Shown here: positions 18,531 to 28,781 of the stretch, one piece after another
Numbering within the stretch: position 1 is the stretch's first letter
How the letters are laid out: every line of letters begins with the position of its first letter
Assembly: GCF_002831625.1 (NCBI RefSeq)
Contig: NZ_CP025116.1
Location: 3,029,501 to 3,093,500, forward strand
Length of the DNA: 64,000 bases
Direction: 5' to 3'
Origin: Nonlabens sp. MB-3u-79
GTDB taxonomy: Bacteria > Bacteroidota > Bacteroidia > Flavobacteriales > Flavobacteriaceae
Notes under the pieces: model-generated
The model's input: only the letters and a program-made list of their open reading frames with translations
What the model was told of the DNA's origin: nothing
The model's database searches: none
Position numbers and translations under genes: made by a program

Positions 18531-18722
18531 GATCTGTTTTTAGAAGCTGCAAAAGTAAGAACAAAAGAAGAGAGAATATATAGCGCTAACTAAAAGAAAC
18601 GATAAACAAGAGACGAGAGACGAGAGTAAAGTTAATGAAGCAGCCTTATCATTTTTGAGAAGTCAAGGATGCAAAGTATGAAAAAGCACCAACTCTTCAA
18701 GCGGCTATGTCTCCAAAAAAAC

Positions 18723-19892
18723 TCAAACTTTAACAGCCTCAATAACAATAGCTCCTAATTCCTGCGCACTTGTAAAAAACAAATAGTCACTTTCGTGTTC
18801 AGAAAACCGGTATTTCTTGCGCAGCTGCGCTACCGTTTCTTTGTTGTTGCGAGTGACGATTGCTCTAGCACTTTTAGCATAAAGCCTTTTTAATATTTTG
18901 GGTTTGTTTTGAGAAACCTTTTTAATTTCAAAAACGCGACCAGGGAAATCAAATAAGTTTTCTGAAGTAAATAAGTGGGCATCTTGATCCAACTTTTGCA
19001 AGGCATATTGCTGCATTAGGGAATCAAACTGTTGGGATTTCATAACAGCAGCGTTAGGCTCATACAGGTATTTTTGAGGCTTGGAGTAAGTAGTACTGTA
19101 CTGTACTTCCAGAATGCTTTTAAAAATGGGTTGATCTGTCAAAAGGTTGACACAGGTTAAACTGACCTGACTTACCTCTTCCTTGGTTAAAACCCAAAGC
19201 AATTCTTTGACTTCATTTTTTACCGCCACGATATGTAAAGAGCTCACCTTTTCTAATTGTAAGATACCTGCGGTAATATCTAGCATGGGAGATGTTTTGA
19301 TCATGACCCTTTTACCTCTATCGAGTAATAACTCTAAGTTTTCAATCACATTAGGCTCGTAGTCTTTTAACAAGATTGCCTTCGTGTGTGTCGCTGTTTT
19401 TCTACTGGGATCTAAGTAAATTAAATCATAAAACTCTTGATTTGCTCTAACAAATTGAATTCCGTCACCTTGAAATGACATCGTTTGAAGTTCTTGTACT
19501 TTAAATGAATGTTGTGCGTATTCCTGCAAAGATTTAGAAAGTTCTATATGGGTTGTTGAGGAGCAGGCTTTCGCGAAAGCGGAAACGTCAATACCAAATC
19601 CACCCGTAAGATCAATCATGCTATCGATCTGATACAGTTGCGATTTGTAGACAGCCGTTATTTCGGAACTGGTTTGCTCTAAATTTACTTTAGGCGGATA
19701 CATGATTTGATGATTCTCAAAAAGAGAAGGGAATTTATGACGCGCCTTCTGCAAGCCTACTAATTGCTGTGTGAGTTCCTGATTGGAGACCCTGTCAAAA
19801 GGATGCTTCTGGAGCATAAAAGCCGCTGCAGTCTCTTGCAAATGAGCTTTTAAATAAGTGTCTATTTCTGTTCTTATGACAGCCTGATTCAT
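18723..19892 (-). CDS. Class I SAM-dependent methyltransferase with THUMP-like C-terminal domain
   Basis: 389 residues. The SAM-binding loop is IDLTGGFGIDVSAFAKA, and the acidic catalytic strand reads YDLIYLDPSRK (D-P-S rather than NPPY). The C-terminus resembles the THUMP-like domain of Bacteroidota methyltransferases, so an RNA substrate is likely but unproven. It starts directly after the stop of the AI-2E transporter gene (TAG then ATG), which shows operon organisation. Its palindrome copy (19567-19580) lies in the SAM loop region and encodes AFAKA. Confidence 0.87.
   Translation of the reverse strand: MNQAVIRTEIDTYLKAHLQETAAAFMLQKHPFDRVSNQELTQQLVGLQKARHKFPSLFENHQIMYPPKVNLEQTSSEITAVYKSQLYQIDSMIDLTGGFGIDVSAFAKACSSTTHIELSKSLQEYAQHSFKVQELQTMSFQGDGIQFVRANQEFYDLIYLDPSRKTATHTKAILLKDYEPNVIENLELLLDRGKRVMIKTSPMLDITAGILQLEKVSSLHIVAVKNEVKELLWVLTKEEVSQVSLTCVNLLTDQPIFKSILEVQYSTTYSKPQKYLYEPNAAVMKSQQFDSLMQQYALQKLDQDAHLFTSENLFDFPGRVFEIKKVSQNKPKILKRLYAKSARAIVTRNNKETVAQLRKKYRFSEHESDYLFFTSAQELGAIVIEAVKV
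19567..19580. repeat. GCTTTCGCGAAAGC palindrome, copy 5 (inside the methyltransferase gene)
   Basis: Perfect copy. On the minus strand it reads TCC GCT TTC GCG AAA GCC, giving SAFAKA immediately after the SAM-binding glycine loop. Confidence 0.97.
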
Positions 19893-20993
19893 CTATAAAT
19901 TTTGAGTCAGTTTCTTAACGATCTTGTATTCGCTTAAAAACTCCTTAGAGATCACTTTAATAGCGGTATACGTAGGCACAGCTAAAACTAAGCCTAGAAT
20001 ACCAAATAAAATTCCAGCCACCAGAATGATGATGAAAATCTCTAGAGGATGTGATTTTACACTTTTTCCAAATATCAACGGCTGATTTAAAAAATTATCG
20101 ATCGCCTGTACAAATCCGTAGCCTATAACTATAATGATTAATTTAGGAAGAATGATATCAGAAAAATTAGAACCTAGATTATCACTAATCACAAAAGCAG
20201 ACATCAATACATATCCGATTGCAGGACCCAAATAAGGGACTAGGTTAAGCAATGCACAGAAAAAGGCGATAATGATCGCATTCTCCACTCCTACGATAAA
20301 CAAAATGATGCTGTACAAAACAAATAATATAATGACCTGAAAAACCAATCCTATAAAATATCTAGAAAGCAGTTGCTTTATTTTAGTAAATGCTCTTAAA
20401 AACTGACTTTCATTTCCTTTTTTAGAAAACACTAAAACTCCTTCTAATAACAGTCGGCTGTCCTTAAGAAGGAAAAATGTAATGAATAATATGGAGAATA
20501 GCCCTATTGCAAAACTACCTAAAGTTCCAAAAAAACCATTTACAAACTGTGGAATAAGATCTATGTTCAGATTCTCATAATAATCCATTTGTTGAAGTCG
20601 CTCCAGAATATTAACTCTTTGAATACCAAAATAATCACTGATTTGCTGATTGAGAATTTCTACATTTACTTGCAGCTCTTCAAGATCTATTTGACTTAAG
20701 TTTTCACTTTGCTCCGTAATCACTGGTATCATCAATAGTATAGCTCCTATAATGATCATAAAGAGTATCAATAGAGTCACTATGACAGCAATTGTATTAT
20801 GAAGTTTCAACCTATCGCGCAATAGTAGCACAATAGGCCTTCCTATCAATGAAAGTACCGCCGCAACACCTATATAGGCTAGTACTGACTGTATCTCCCA
20901 CAGGAACCAAAAAAGGATTAAGGTTCCAAAAATAATTCCTAAGGCTCTTAGAATACCAAAAGCTATTGATTTTGAATGTAATGCTTTGCTCAT
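19893..20993 (-). CDS. AI-2E family transporter (multi-pass membrane protein)
   Basis: 366 residues with about eight membrane helices, in the AI-2E (PerM/TqsA) layout: two N-terminal hydrophobic pairs, a soluble segment (LEELQVNVEILNQQISDYF), then a C-terminal helix block with LVPYLGPAIGYVL and a GILGLVLAVP motif. Members export small molecules or act as antiporters; the substrate here is not evident. It is the middle gene of a minus-strand operon, 3 bases after the DUF4159 gene and directly abutting the methyltransferase. Confidence 0.92.
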   Translation of the reverse strand: MSKALHSKSIAFGILRALGIIFGTLILFWFLWEIQSVLAYIGVAAVLSLIGRPIVLLLRDRLKLHNTIAVIVTLLILFMIIIGAILLMIPVITEQSENLSQIDLEELQVNVEILNQQISDYFGIQRVNILERLQQMDYYENLNIDLIPQFVNGFFGTLGSFAIGLFSILFITFFLLKDSRLLLEGVLVFSKKGNESQFLRAFTKIKQLLSRYFIGLVFQVIILFVLYSIILFIVGVENAIIIAFFCALLNLVPYLGPAIGYVLMSAFVISDNLGSNFSDIILPKLIIIVIGYGFVQAIDNFLNQPLIFGKSVKSHPLEIFIIILVAGILFGILGLVLAVPTYTAIKVISKEFLSEYKIVKKLTQNL

Positions 20994-20996
20994 AGC

Positions 20997-21638
20997 TTAG
21001 TTGGTAAAAACGTATTTGATAATATTTGCTCCCATATCTAGGGCTTTTTTGCGTACCTCGGGTGGATCGTTATGTACTTCTGGACTTTCCCATCCATCAC
21101 CTAAATCACTCTCATAGGTAAACAATAAAACTAACCTTCCCTCATGAAACAGACCTTTAGCTTGCGGTCGTTGGCCTTCATGCTCATGAATTTTAGGCAA
21201 GCCTTTAGGGAATTTTACATACGTACTAAAAATAAGATGTGAGGCGGGTAATTCCACTAATTCTTTTTGAGGGAATAATTTAATAAGCTCTTTATTCAGA
21301 TAAGGTTCCATTCCATAATTATCGTCTATGTGAAGGAAACCTCCACTTAAAAGGTAATTTCTCAAGTTTTGAACATCTGCTTCATTAAAAACAAGGTTAC
21401 CATGTCCTGTCATATGAATAAATGGGTACTGAAAGATATCTATACTACTGGATTCTACGGTTGCTACCTCTGTATTTAATCGGGTGCCTATATGATCGTT
21501 ACAATAGCTTATTAAATTAGGAACCGCAGTAGGGTTAGCGTACCAGTCGCCACCACCGTTGTATTTTAATACCGCTAGTTGTTGCGCATAAACATTACTC
21601 AGAAGCAACAGGCAGATGAAAAGGAATGCTTTTTTCAT
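20997..21638 (-). CDS. DUF4159 domain-containing secreted protein
   Basis: 213 residues with a cleavable signal peptide (MKKAFLFICLLLLSNVYAQ). The body carries the DUF4159 pattern: LKYNGGGDWYANP, FIHMTGHGNLVF, LLSGGFLHIDDNYG and GDGWESPEVHND. The fold resembles the glutamine amidotransferase-like superfamily, but function is unknown. It is the first gene of the operon with the AI-2E transporter and the methyltransferase; the leader to 21765 separates it from a divergent gene. Confidence 0.9.
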   Translation of the reverse strand: MKKAFLFICLLLLSNVYAQQLAVLKYNGGGDWYANPTAVPNLISYCNDHIGTRLNTEVATVESSSIDIFQYPFIHMTGHGNLVFNEADVQNLRNYLLSGGFLHIDDNYGMEPYLNKELIKLFPQKELVELPASHLIFSTYVKFPKGLPKIHEHEGQRPQAKGLFHEGRLVLLFTYESDLGDGWESPEVHNDPPEVRKKALDMGANIIKYVFTN

Positions 21639-21765
21639 AAGTTAGCAAATTACAAACTTATCTGACATTAATAATTAATGTTGATTATTAATGTGTAAAT
21701 AAAACATAATTTAATATGATCACAAGGTTAAGTTTTTATATTTAAGGTTCACATATCCCTTTGTT

Positions 21766-22530
21766 ATGTATCTACTACCATCTTATAAAGTATTTATTCC
21801 CCTATTAAGCTTATTTGGAGCTTTTACTATACTGGCATTTCAACATGCTGAAAATAGTTCAGAGCCTATCACAGGGACTCCACAAAAGAACCCAATCGTT
21901 TTAGAGCTATTTACTTCTCAAAGTTGTCCAACTTGCGAAAATGCTGACATTCTTGCTAATACCATTAAAGATTATAAGAACGTAATCGTCTTGTCATATC
22001 ATATAGATTACTGGAATCAACTAGGGTGGATAGATACATTTTCAGACGCAAGCCATACCGATTACCAACGCAATTATGAAAGAAGATTTGATCGCAATTC
22101 TTACGCGCCTCAGATGGTATTGAACGGTAGATCTGAATTTGATGGAGCAAATGTTAGGTTACTTAACTCTTCTTTAAAAGAACAAAGTACTACAGAAAAA
22201 CTACGTACTCCTCAAATTAATAGAAATGAGAATAAATCTGTAAGCGTGTCTTATGATTTTTTTACAGAAAAAAAATATGATAAAGCTTACGCATTGCTCA
22301 TCATAGATTCTTATGATGTAGCGATTGATAATGGTCCCAACATAGGTAAATTGATGACCAATACCAATATTGTTATTAACCGAGCACCTCTTCAACTGGA
22401 CAGCTCTAAGGGGAATTATACTTTTGAATTAGCTCCCAATGTAAAAGAAACTGATCAATTTAAAGTTGCTATTATTCTACAGGATAACAACTTGAATATT
22501 GTAGGAGCCTCTGTATCTAAGATTCAGTAA
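21766..22530 (+). CDS. DUF1223 thioredoxin-fold secreted protein
   Basis: 254 residues with an N-terminal hydrophobic anchor or signal segment (VFIPLLSLFGAFTILAF). The DUF1223 core contains the redox-like motif SQSCPTCENAD and YHIDYWNQLGWIDTFS. Members are periplasmic proteins with a thioredoxin fold; the C-P-T-C pair suggests redox activity, but the partner is unknown. The 3' end overlaps the convergent rsmE by 14 bases. Confidence 0.88.
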   Translation: MYLLPSYKVFIPLLSLFGAFTILAFQHAENSSEPITGTPQKNPIVLELFTSQSCPTCENADILANTIKDYKNVIVLSYHIDYWNQLGWIDTFSDASHTDYQRNYERRFDRNSYAPQMVLNGRSEFDGANVRLLNSSLKEQSTTEKLRTPQINRNENKSVSVSYDFFTEKKYDKAYALLIIDSYDVAIDNGPNIGKLMTNTNIVINRAPLQLDSSKGNYTFELAPNVKETDQFKVAIILQDNNLNIVGASVSKIQ

Positions 22531-23224
22531 TACTATTAAAAATAGCAGCGGTGTAAACACCTGCGGTCTCTGTACGCAGCCTTTTAGTTCCTAAAGATGT
22601 AGGTATAAAGCCGTTTTTTAAGGCCATTTCTATTTCGATTAATGATAAGTCTCCTTCTGGACCTATAATCATGGTGAGATCTTGATCTTTATGTAAGAGT
22701 TGAGAAAGCATCTTCTTATCTGTTTCTTCACAATGCGCAATACCTTTTACTCCCTTTAGATCTGCTTTTATAAAATCAGTAAATGGAGTAAGCTCTTCTA
22801 AAACTGGAAGATAAAACTGATTGCTTTGTTTCATTGCACTGATTAAAATCTTCTGAAATCGAGCTGAATTTATTTTTTTACGTTCGCTATGCTCACATAG
22901 TAAAGGGGTTATTTTTGAAATCCCCATTTCTGTAGCTTTTTCTAGAAACCACTCCATACGATCGTTCATTTTAGTGGGTGCAATAGCGATATGTAACTGT
23001 GACGTTGGTGGAGGATACGCTTTCGCGAAAGCGACATCTATATTACATTTACTACTGGTCACAAGGCTTATCGTGCCATGGAATAGATTTCCTACTCCAT
23101 CTGTGATATGAACTTGATCACCTGCTTTTTTACGCAACACCTTAGTCATATGGGTGGCTTGTTCCTTATCAAGTTCCAGGCTGTTGGATTCTGGAGATAT
23201 ACTGGAATAATAAAATAATTGCAT
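22517..23224 (-). CDS. rsmE: 16S rRNA (uracil-1498-N3)-methyltransferase
   Basis: Methylates U1498 of 16S rRNA using SAM. The 235-residue SPOUT-fold protein shows the family blocks: LEKATEMGISKITPLLCEHSE, IIGPEGDLSLIEIE and SLGTKRLRTETAGVYTA. Its ATG overlaps the stop of tsaD by one base (TAATG), so translation is coupled. A palindrome copy (23019-23032) encodes VAFAKAY in the N-terminal region. Confidence 0.95.
   Translation of the reverse strand: MQLFYYSSISPESNSLELDKEQATHMTKVLRKKAGDQVHITDGVGNLFHGTISLVTSSKCNIDVAFAKAYPPPTSQLHIAIAPTKMNDRMEWFLEKATEMGISKITPLLCEHSERKKINSARFQKILISAMKQSNQFYLPVLEELTPFTDFIKADLKGVKGIAHCEETDKKMLSQLLHKDQDLTMIIGPEGDLSLIEIEMALKNGFIPTSLGTKRLRTETAGVYTAAIFNSITES
23019..23032. 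repeat. GCTTTCGCGAAAGC palindrome, copy 6 (inside rsmE)
   Basis: Perfect copy. On the minus strand it is read in frame as AFAKA. Confidence 0.97.
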
Positions 23225-24240
23225 TAGAGCTCTATTCTAGGTGAAGCAGCAGTTTCCATTCCTGCGGTGTAACCTTCTAAAAATTTATAATATCCAGAAA
23301 TCCCTATCATAGCGGCATTATCTGTGGTATATTCAAATGGAGGGATAAAGGTATTCCAGCCCATTTTATCATAAGACACCAACTTAGCTCTTATTCCAGT
23401 ATTAGCACTCACACCACCACCTATAGCAACAGTTTTTATTCCAGTTTGCTGCACTGCCTTTTCGACTTTTTGGAACAATATCTTTATTAAAGTAAATTGA
23501 ATACTGGCGCAAATATCATAGAGGTTTTCTTTGATAAAATCAGGATTATTCTTTTGCTCTCGTTGTATGAAATACAATACAGCAGTTTTAAACCCACTGA
23601 AACTGTAATTTAAATCCGGCGCTTTAGGAACAGGGAATGGAAACTTCTTAGGATCCCCTAGTTTTGCAAGTTGATCTATTTGTGGGCCTGCAGGATATCC
23701 CAATCCCAGCATCTTACCACTTTTATCAAAAGCCTCTCCTATCGCATCGTCTTGTGTAGTTCCTATCACTTCCATTTCATGGTAATCGGTCACTTTTACA
23801 ATTTGAGTATGTCCACCACTTATAGTCACTGCAAGAAAAGGAAATGTAGGTTTTTCTTGACCAGTATCAATAAAGTGTGCTAAAATATGCCCCTGCATGT
23901 GATGTACATCGATAAGAGGTATATCTAGTGCCAGCGCTAAAGACTTTGCAAAACTCGTTCCTACCAGAAGACTCCCCATAAGTCCAGGACCTCTTGTAAA
24001 AGCAATAGCGCTTAAATCTTCTTTTGTGATACCTGCCTTTTTTAATGCTTGATCTACCACTGGAACTATATGCGATTGATGCGCCCTAGAAGCAAGCTCA
24101 GGTACTACTCCTCCGTACTGTCGGTGTATTTCTTGACCAGCAACTACGTTGGATAAGACTTGATCATTTTTAAGAATAGCGCAAGCAGTATCATCGCAGG
24201 AGGATTCAATTGCAAGAATGTAAGAATTTTGTGTCTGCAT
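23224..24240 (-). CDS. tsaD: tRNA N6-adenosine threonylcarbamoyltransferase
   Basis: Transfers threonylcarbamoyl to A37 of ANN-decoding tRNAs, as part of the TsaBDE complex in the cytoplasm. The 338-residue protein begins MQTQNSYILAIESSCDDT, the family N-terminus; a longer frame upstream has no family similarity. The metal and nucleotide motifs are HHMQGHILAHF, TISGGHTQI, YPAGPQID and GGGVSANTGIR. It is followed by coupled rsmE and is divergent from tamB, with the two start codons sharing the bases CATG. Confidence 0.96.
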   Translation of the reverse strand: MQTQNSYILAIESSCDDTACAILKNDQVLSNVVAGQEIHRQYGGVVPELASRAHQSHIVPVVDQALKKAGITKEDLSAIAFTRGPGLMGSLLVGTSFAKSLALALDIPLIDVHHMQGHILAHFIDTGQEKPTFPFLAVTISGGHTQIVKVTDYHEMEVIGTTQDDAIGEAFDKSGKMLGLGYPAGPQIDQLAKLGDPKKFPFPVPKAPDLNYSFSGFKTAVLYFIQREQKNNPDFIKENLYDICASIQFTLIKILFQKVEKAVQQTGIKTVAIGGGVSANTGIRAKLVSYDKMGWNTFIPPFEYTTDNAAMIGISGYYKFLEGYTAGMETAASPRIEL

Positions 24241-27200
24241 GAAGGCTTTAAGGCATAAAAATTGTAATCTTTGCAAAAGTAAAGGATATATCATTAGGAA
24301 ACTTCTTAAAATACTAATCAAAACCATGATGGTGCTGCTTATATTATTCATAATATTAGCAGTAACATTCTCATTTCCAAGAGTTCAAACAGCGGCAGCA
24401 CAGTATACCACTTCTTATCTTAATGAGAAATACGGTACCGATATAGAGATTAAAGCCATAGACATTTCCTTTTCTGGAGATGTCATCCTTAAGGAAACCA
24501 GAGCTTTAGACGGTCGTAAAGACACAATTATTTACTTTAAAGAGCTCCGATCTTCCATTCTTGGTTTTGGAGACATGATCGCTGGACATCCAGATCTAGG
24601 AGATACTTCCATAGATGGACTGTACCTCAACATGAAAAAATACAAAGGTGATAAAGATGATAACCTCAATGAATTTATAAATAAATTTGGAACAAGTCAG
24701 GGAAGCTCTTCCACACCTTTTATACTTACCACAGACGACTTAAATATCACCAATTCCAGGATTAGTATCATAGATGAAAATCTTAAATACCCAGAAACAT
24801 TCATTGCAAAGAACTTGAACCTACAATCTGATGGACTTACCATAGAAGGCTCTGACGTAAGTGCTGAAATAAAAGACGCTAATTTTGACATGTATACAGG
24901 TGTCATGAAAGCAGATGCAAACGGCAATAAAAACTTAAGAATTAAAAATTTAAAAGCAGACTTCTCCTACACACCTGCTCAAATTCTTGCTCATGACTTA
25001 GTCATCAATACGGCGGGTTCAAAATTAGAGGGGGATCTTAATTTATCCTATAATAGAGAAGATTTTGCCGATTTCATAAAAAAAGTAGCATGGGATTTCG
25101 ATATTAAAAACGCCAATTTATCTACTAACGAGCTTAGAAAATTCTACGATGAAATTGTAGAGAATGATAAGGTGAATTTAAAAGGGCGCTTAAAAGGAAC
25201 GCTCAACGATTTTGTAGTAGAAGATCTTGTTGCAACTACCTTAGGTGATATTACTGTAGATGGAGAAATGCACTTTAAAAACCTTATCGAGAACGAAGAT
25301 GATTTTTTTATAGAAGGTGACTTTAACAACCTGCAAGTCAGCAATACCGATCTTAAAAAATTCTTACCTAACATTTTAGGCGATAATTTACCAACAAAGT
25401 TAAATCAACTAGGGACTATAAAAGCAACAGGTTATGCGAGCGTTAATGCCAACCAAGTAGTTACTAGGCTTTCTGGGAGTAGTCGTAAAGGAAATTTTAA
25501 TTCAGATCTGGTGCTCAACAATATACAGAGTGGCACTATTGCATACAACGGAAACATAAAATTACAACGCGTTGATCTGGGTTCTTTACTTGGTCTTGAA
25601 GAGCTTGGTAAAGTGAGCTTAGATCTTGATGTCAATGGTCGCGGCTTTGATCCTGAAAATGCCAATGCTACATTAAAAGGAAGAATCGCTCAACTAGATT
25701 TCAACGGGTATTCCTATCGCAATATTAAAGTAAATGGCGAGTTCAAAAAACCCATATTTAACGGTAAGGTATCTGTAAATGATCCTAACCTTCAAATGGA
25801 TTTTGACGGTCTTGCAGACCTTACTGCTGCTGTAAACACCTACGACTTTAAGGCAAAAATCAAGTATGCTGACTTAAATGCTATCAATGTTTTTAAACGT
25901 GATTCTCTCGCTATTCTCCAAGGAGATATCGTGATGAACATGCAAGGTACTACCCTAGATGATGCCGTAGGAACTATAGACATTAATGATGCTAGTTATA
26001 AAAACCCTAACGATACTTATGTTTTTGCTGACTTCAGTATTGTTTCCAGCTTTAAAAACAAAGAGCGTTTTATTTCTATAAACAGTACAGATATCATTGA
26101 AGGAGAACTATCTGGGGTCTTTAAAATTGCTGAAATCCCCGAATTATTTAAAAATAGTATTGGTAATGTCTATACCAATTACAAATCAGAAAATATTACG
26201 CAAGATCAATATTTAGATTATGAATTTAAGATTTATGATAAAATAGTAGATCTTGTTTTTCCTGATATCGCTCTAGGCGAAAACACGATTTTAAAAGGCC
26301 AAGTAGCCAGTAACGAGGCACAATTCCGTATGACCTTTAGATCGCCAGACATTAAGATTTACGATATAAAACTGGATCAGGTTAATGTGCAAATCAATAA
26401 CCAAAACCCTTTATTCAACACATTTATTAAGATAGATGGAGTTAAAAATGGTGTTTATGACATCAATGACTTCCAGCTTATTAATGTTACTAATAAAGAT
26501 ACCTTGCTCTTCCGTACCAAATTTAATAGCTCTTCTAGAGATACCGATAAGTTCAACCTAAGCTTTTACCACACGATAAATAACCTGAATCAATCTGTGA
26601 TAGGAATTAGAAAAAGCGACGTTGTTTTTCAAGGTCAAAAATGGTTTTTAAACAAAGCAGATAAAGAGGTGCAACTTAAATTTGATCACGACTTTAAAAC
26701 CTTTAAAATAGACAGCTTGGTAGCCAAACACCAAGAAGAACTGATTACTCTTGCAGGGGATATTACTGGTAAGGATGATAAAGACTTGCATTTAAACTTT
26801 AAAGATGTCAGGGTTTCTAGCCTTACCTCACCTATTGACAGTTTAAAACTCAAAGGCTATATTGATGGTGTATTATCCTTAAAACAAACCAATGGTAATT
26901 ATGCTCCTACCAGTGAATTTACAGTAAAAGGTTTTGAAGTCAATGGGACTCCTTTAGGAGATTTTGAACTATCGCTTGCTGGTAACGAAGATTTAAGCCT
27001 TTACAATGTAAAAGCTCAGCTCAAAGACGAGGTTCAAAAAACATTTACCGCACAAGGAAATATAAATACCAGTGGGGAAAATAGTGAAGTCAATGTAACC
27101 GCTGTTTTCAAAGATTTTAACCTCTTAGCCTTAAGTCCGTTAGGAGGAGAGGTATTAGATAATATAAGAGGATTCACCTCTGGACAAGCACGACTTACCG

Positions 27201-28738
27201 GAGACCTCGCTGCTCCTGATATCAATGGATCTTTAAGATTAAGAGATGCCGGGCTGCGTATTCCATATTTAAATACCGATTTTGATATCGAGAATGGCTC
27301 ACAAGTCAGCATCACTTCTACAGCTTTTAATTTTAATAATTTACAACTCAAGGATACCAAATACGATACTCGAGGACTATTATCTGGAGCCATCAACCAC
27401 AAAAACTTCGGCTTTTGGGATCTGGACTTGAAAGTAGAATCAGAAAGATTGTTAGCCTTAGACACCGAGTTGACACCAGAAGCCTTGTACTATGGAACTG
27501 CATTTATAGATGGCCAAGCAACCATTACAGGACCTGTAAAAGAGCTTTTTATCAATGTAATTGCTACGACTGGAGAAGCAACTGTTTTTAAAGTACCTAT
27601 TGATGATGGAGAATCTCTGGGAGATACATCAGCTATATACTTCTTAAGTCCCGAAGAAAAGAAAGCGCGCATCTCTGGTGAAACCGTCATTACAGATAAA
27701 ATAAGCGGCCTAGAGCTCCGATTTGAACTACAGGTGACACCAGCAGCAGAGGTAGAAATAACCGTAGATCCAACTAACGGGAGTTACATACGAGGAAGAG
27801 GTGTTGGGAATTTACTTATGGAAATCAATACCAATGGTAAATTCATTATGAATGGGGATTTCATTGTTACAGAGGGAATTTATAATTTCAAATACGCCGG
27901 CATAGTAAATAAAAACTTTACTATTCAGCCTGGTGGGACTATGGACTGGAACGGAAACCCTACTAATGCAAATATAGATGTAGAAGCGGTTTATACCACT
28001 AGAGCAAATCCATCCATACTTCTAGACAACCCTAACCTGAACGCTCAAGTTCCAGTAGAAGTATTGACCAAGTTGCAAGGTGATCTCAGTTTCTTTGACC
28101 CAGAATTTTTTATCAGATTCCCTAACACCAACTCTGTGGTGAGCTCTGAGCTGCAATACCGATTAGAGGATAAGTCGCAAAGACAATTACAAGCCTTATC
28201 CTTAGTAGCCACAGGTTCTTTTTACAACCCTAATAGTATAGGACAAAATGCCGTAACTGGAAATGTAGTAGAAAGTGTTACCGGAATTGTAAATGATTTG
28301 GTGAGTCGCGAGGACAGTAAATTCGACTTCGGAGTGAGTTACGAAGCTTCAGAACGCAACCCCAACTCTGATTTACAACGTTCAGACCGTTTTGGAATAA
28401 CGCTAAGTACACAAATAACAGATCGTGTTTTAATCAATGGTAAACTAGGGGTTCCTGTAGGTTCTACGAGTTCTAGTGAACGCGCGGTCATAGGAAATGT
28501 AGAGATTGAATTTCTTATCAATGAAGATGGTACGTTGCGATTAAAACTATTTAATCGAGAAAACACGCTTCAGCAATTAGGACAACAAGAAGATTACACC
28601 CAAGGCCTAGGCTTGCAATACCGCATAGACTTTAATAGTCTTAAAGAACTTTATGAGCGTATTTTCAAAAAGGAAATGGTGAAACAAAGAGACATTAAAG
28701 CAATTGAAGAAGTGGACAGTGCCCCTGTGAAATTTTAG
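24239..28738 (+). CDS. tamB: Translocation/assembly module protein TamB (AsmA-like, DUF490)
   Basis: A very large protein (1499 residues from the first ATG) anchored by one N-terminal helix (MMVLLILFIILAVTF) and spanning the periplasm as repeated beta-strand modules, involved in outer-membrane protein or lipid transport. The C-terminal TamB domain is visible, with LLMEINTNGKFIMNGDF, YNFKYAGIVNKNF and a final beta-strand region. The true start is uncertain: ATG 24239 lies over the tsaD start, whereas ATG 24326 directly precedes the membrane helix. No TamA homologue is adjacent. Confidence 0.9.
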   Translation: MKALRHKNCNLCKSKGYIIRKLLKILIKTMMVLLILFIILAVTFSFPRVQTAAAQYTTSYLNEKYGTDIEIKAIDISFSGDVILKETRALDGRKDTIIYFKELRSSILGFGDMIAGHPDLGDTSIDGLYLNMKKYKGDKDDNLNEFINKFGTSQGSSSTPFILTTDDLNITNSRISIIDENLKYPETFIAKNLNLQSDGLTIEGSDVSAEIKDANFDMYTGVMKADANGNKNLRIKNLKADFSYTPAQILAHDLVINTAGSKLEGDLNLSYNREDFADFIKKVAWDFDIKNANLSTNELRKFYDEIVENDKVNLKGRLKGTLNDFVVEDLVATTLGDITVDGEMHFKNLIENEDDFFIEGDFNNLQVSNTDLKKFLPNILGDNLPTKLNQLGTIKATGYASVNANQVVTRLSGSSRKGNFNSDLVLNNIQSGTIAYNGNIKLQRVDLGSLLGLEELGKVSLDLDVNGRGFDPENANATLKGRIAQLDFNGYSYRNIKVNGEFKKPIFNGKVSVNDPNLQMDFDGLADLTAAVNTYDFKAKIKYADLNAINVFKRDSLAILQGDIVMNMQGTTLDDAVGTIDINDASYKNPNDTYVFADFSIVSSFKNKERFISINSTDIIEGELSGVFKIAEIPELFKNSIGNVYTNYKSENITQDQYLDYEFKIYDKIVDLVFPDIALGENTILKGQVASNEAQFRMTFRSPDIKIYDIKLDQVNVQINNQNPLFNTFIKIDGVKNGVYDINDFQLINVTNKDTLLFRTKFNSSSRDTDKFNLSFYHTINNLNQSVIGIRKSDVVFQGQKWFLNKADKEVQLKFDHDFKTFKIDSLVAKHQEELITLAGDITGKDDKDLHLNFKDVRVSSLTSPIDSLKLKGYIDGVLSLKQTNGNYAPTSEFTVKGFEVNGTPLGDFELSLAGNEDLSLYNVKAQLKDEVQKTFTAQGNINTSGENSEVNVTAVFKDFNLLALSPLGGEVLDNIRGFTSGQARLTGDLAAPDINGSLRLRDAGLRIPYLNTDFDIENGSQVSITSTAFNFNNLQLKDTKYDTRGLLSGAINHKNFGFWDLDLKVESERLLALDTELTPEALYYGTAFIDGQATITGPVKELFINVIATTGEATVFKVPIDDGESLGDTSAIYFLSPEEKKARISGETVITDKISGLELRFELQVTPAAEVEITVDPTNGSYIRGRGVGNLLMEINTNGKFIMNGDFIVTEGIYNFKYAGIVNKNFTIQPGGTMDWNGNPTNANIDVEAVYTTRANPSILLDNPNLNAQVPVEVLTKLQGDLSFFDPEFFIRFPNTNSVVSSELQYRLEDKSQRQLQALSLVATGSFYNPNSIGQNAVTGNVVESVTGIVNDLVSREDSKFDFGVSYEASERNPNSDLQRSDRFGITLSTQITDRVLINGKLGVPVGSTSSSERAVIGNVEIEFLINEDGTLRLKLFNRENTLQQLGQQEDYTQGLGLQYRIDFNSLKELYERIFKKEMVKQRDIKAIEEVDSAPVKF
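24274..24281 (-). promoter_or_regulatory. Probable -7 box of the tsaD-rsmE operon
   Basis: On the minus strand it reads TACTTTTG, a full match to TAnnTTTG, about 34 bases before the tsaD ATG. The neighbouring plus-strand bases TAATCTTTG are a weaker box that could serve the divergent gene, so the two promoters may overlap. Confidence 0.6.
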
Positions 28739-28781
28739 TCAAACATATACTCTACTCTGAGCGCAAAAACCTAATAAATTT

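Noticed and set aside
18610..18627. Short tandem GAGAGACGA repeat upstream of the ABC-F gene
   Set aside because: Only two units; too short to distinguish from chance.
25144..28566. Several minus-strand open frames of 60-140 codons inside tamB
   Set aside because: They are antisense shadows of a strongly protein-like gene; none has a leader or family motif.
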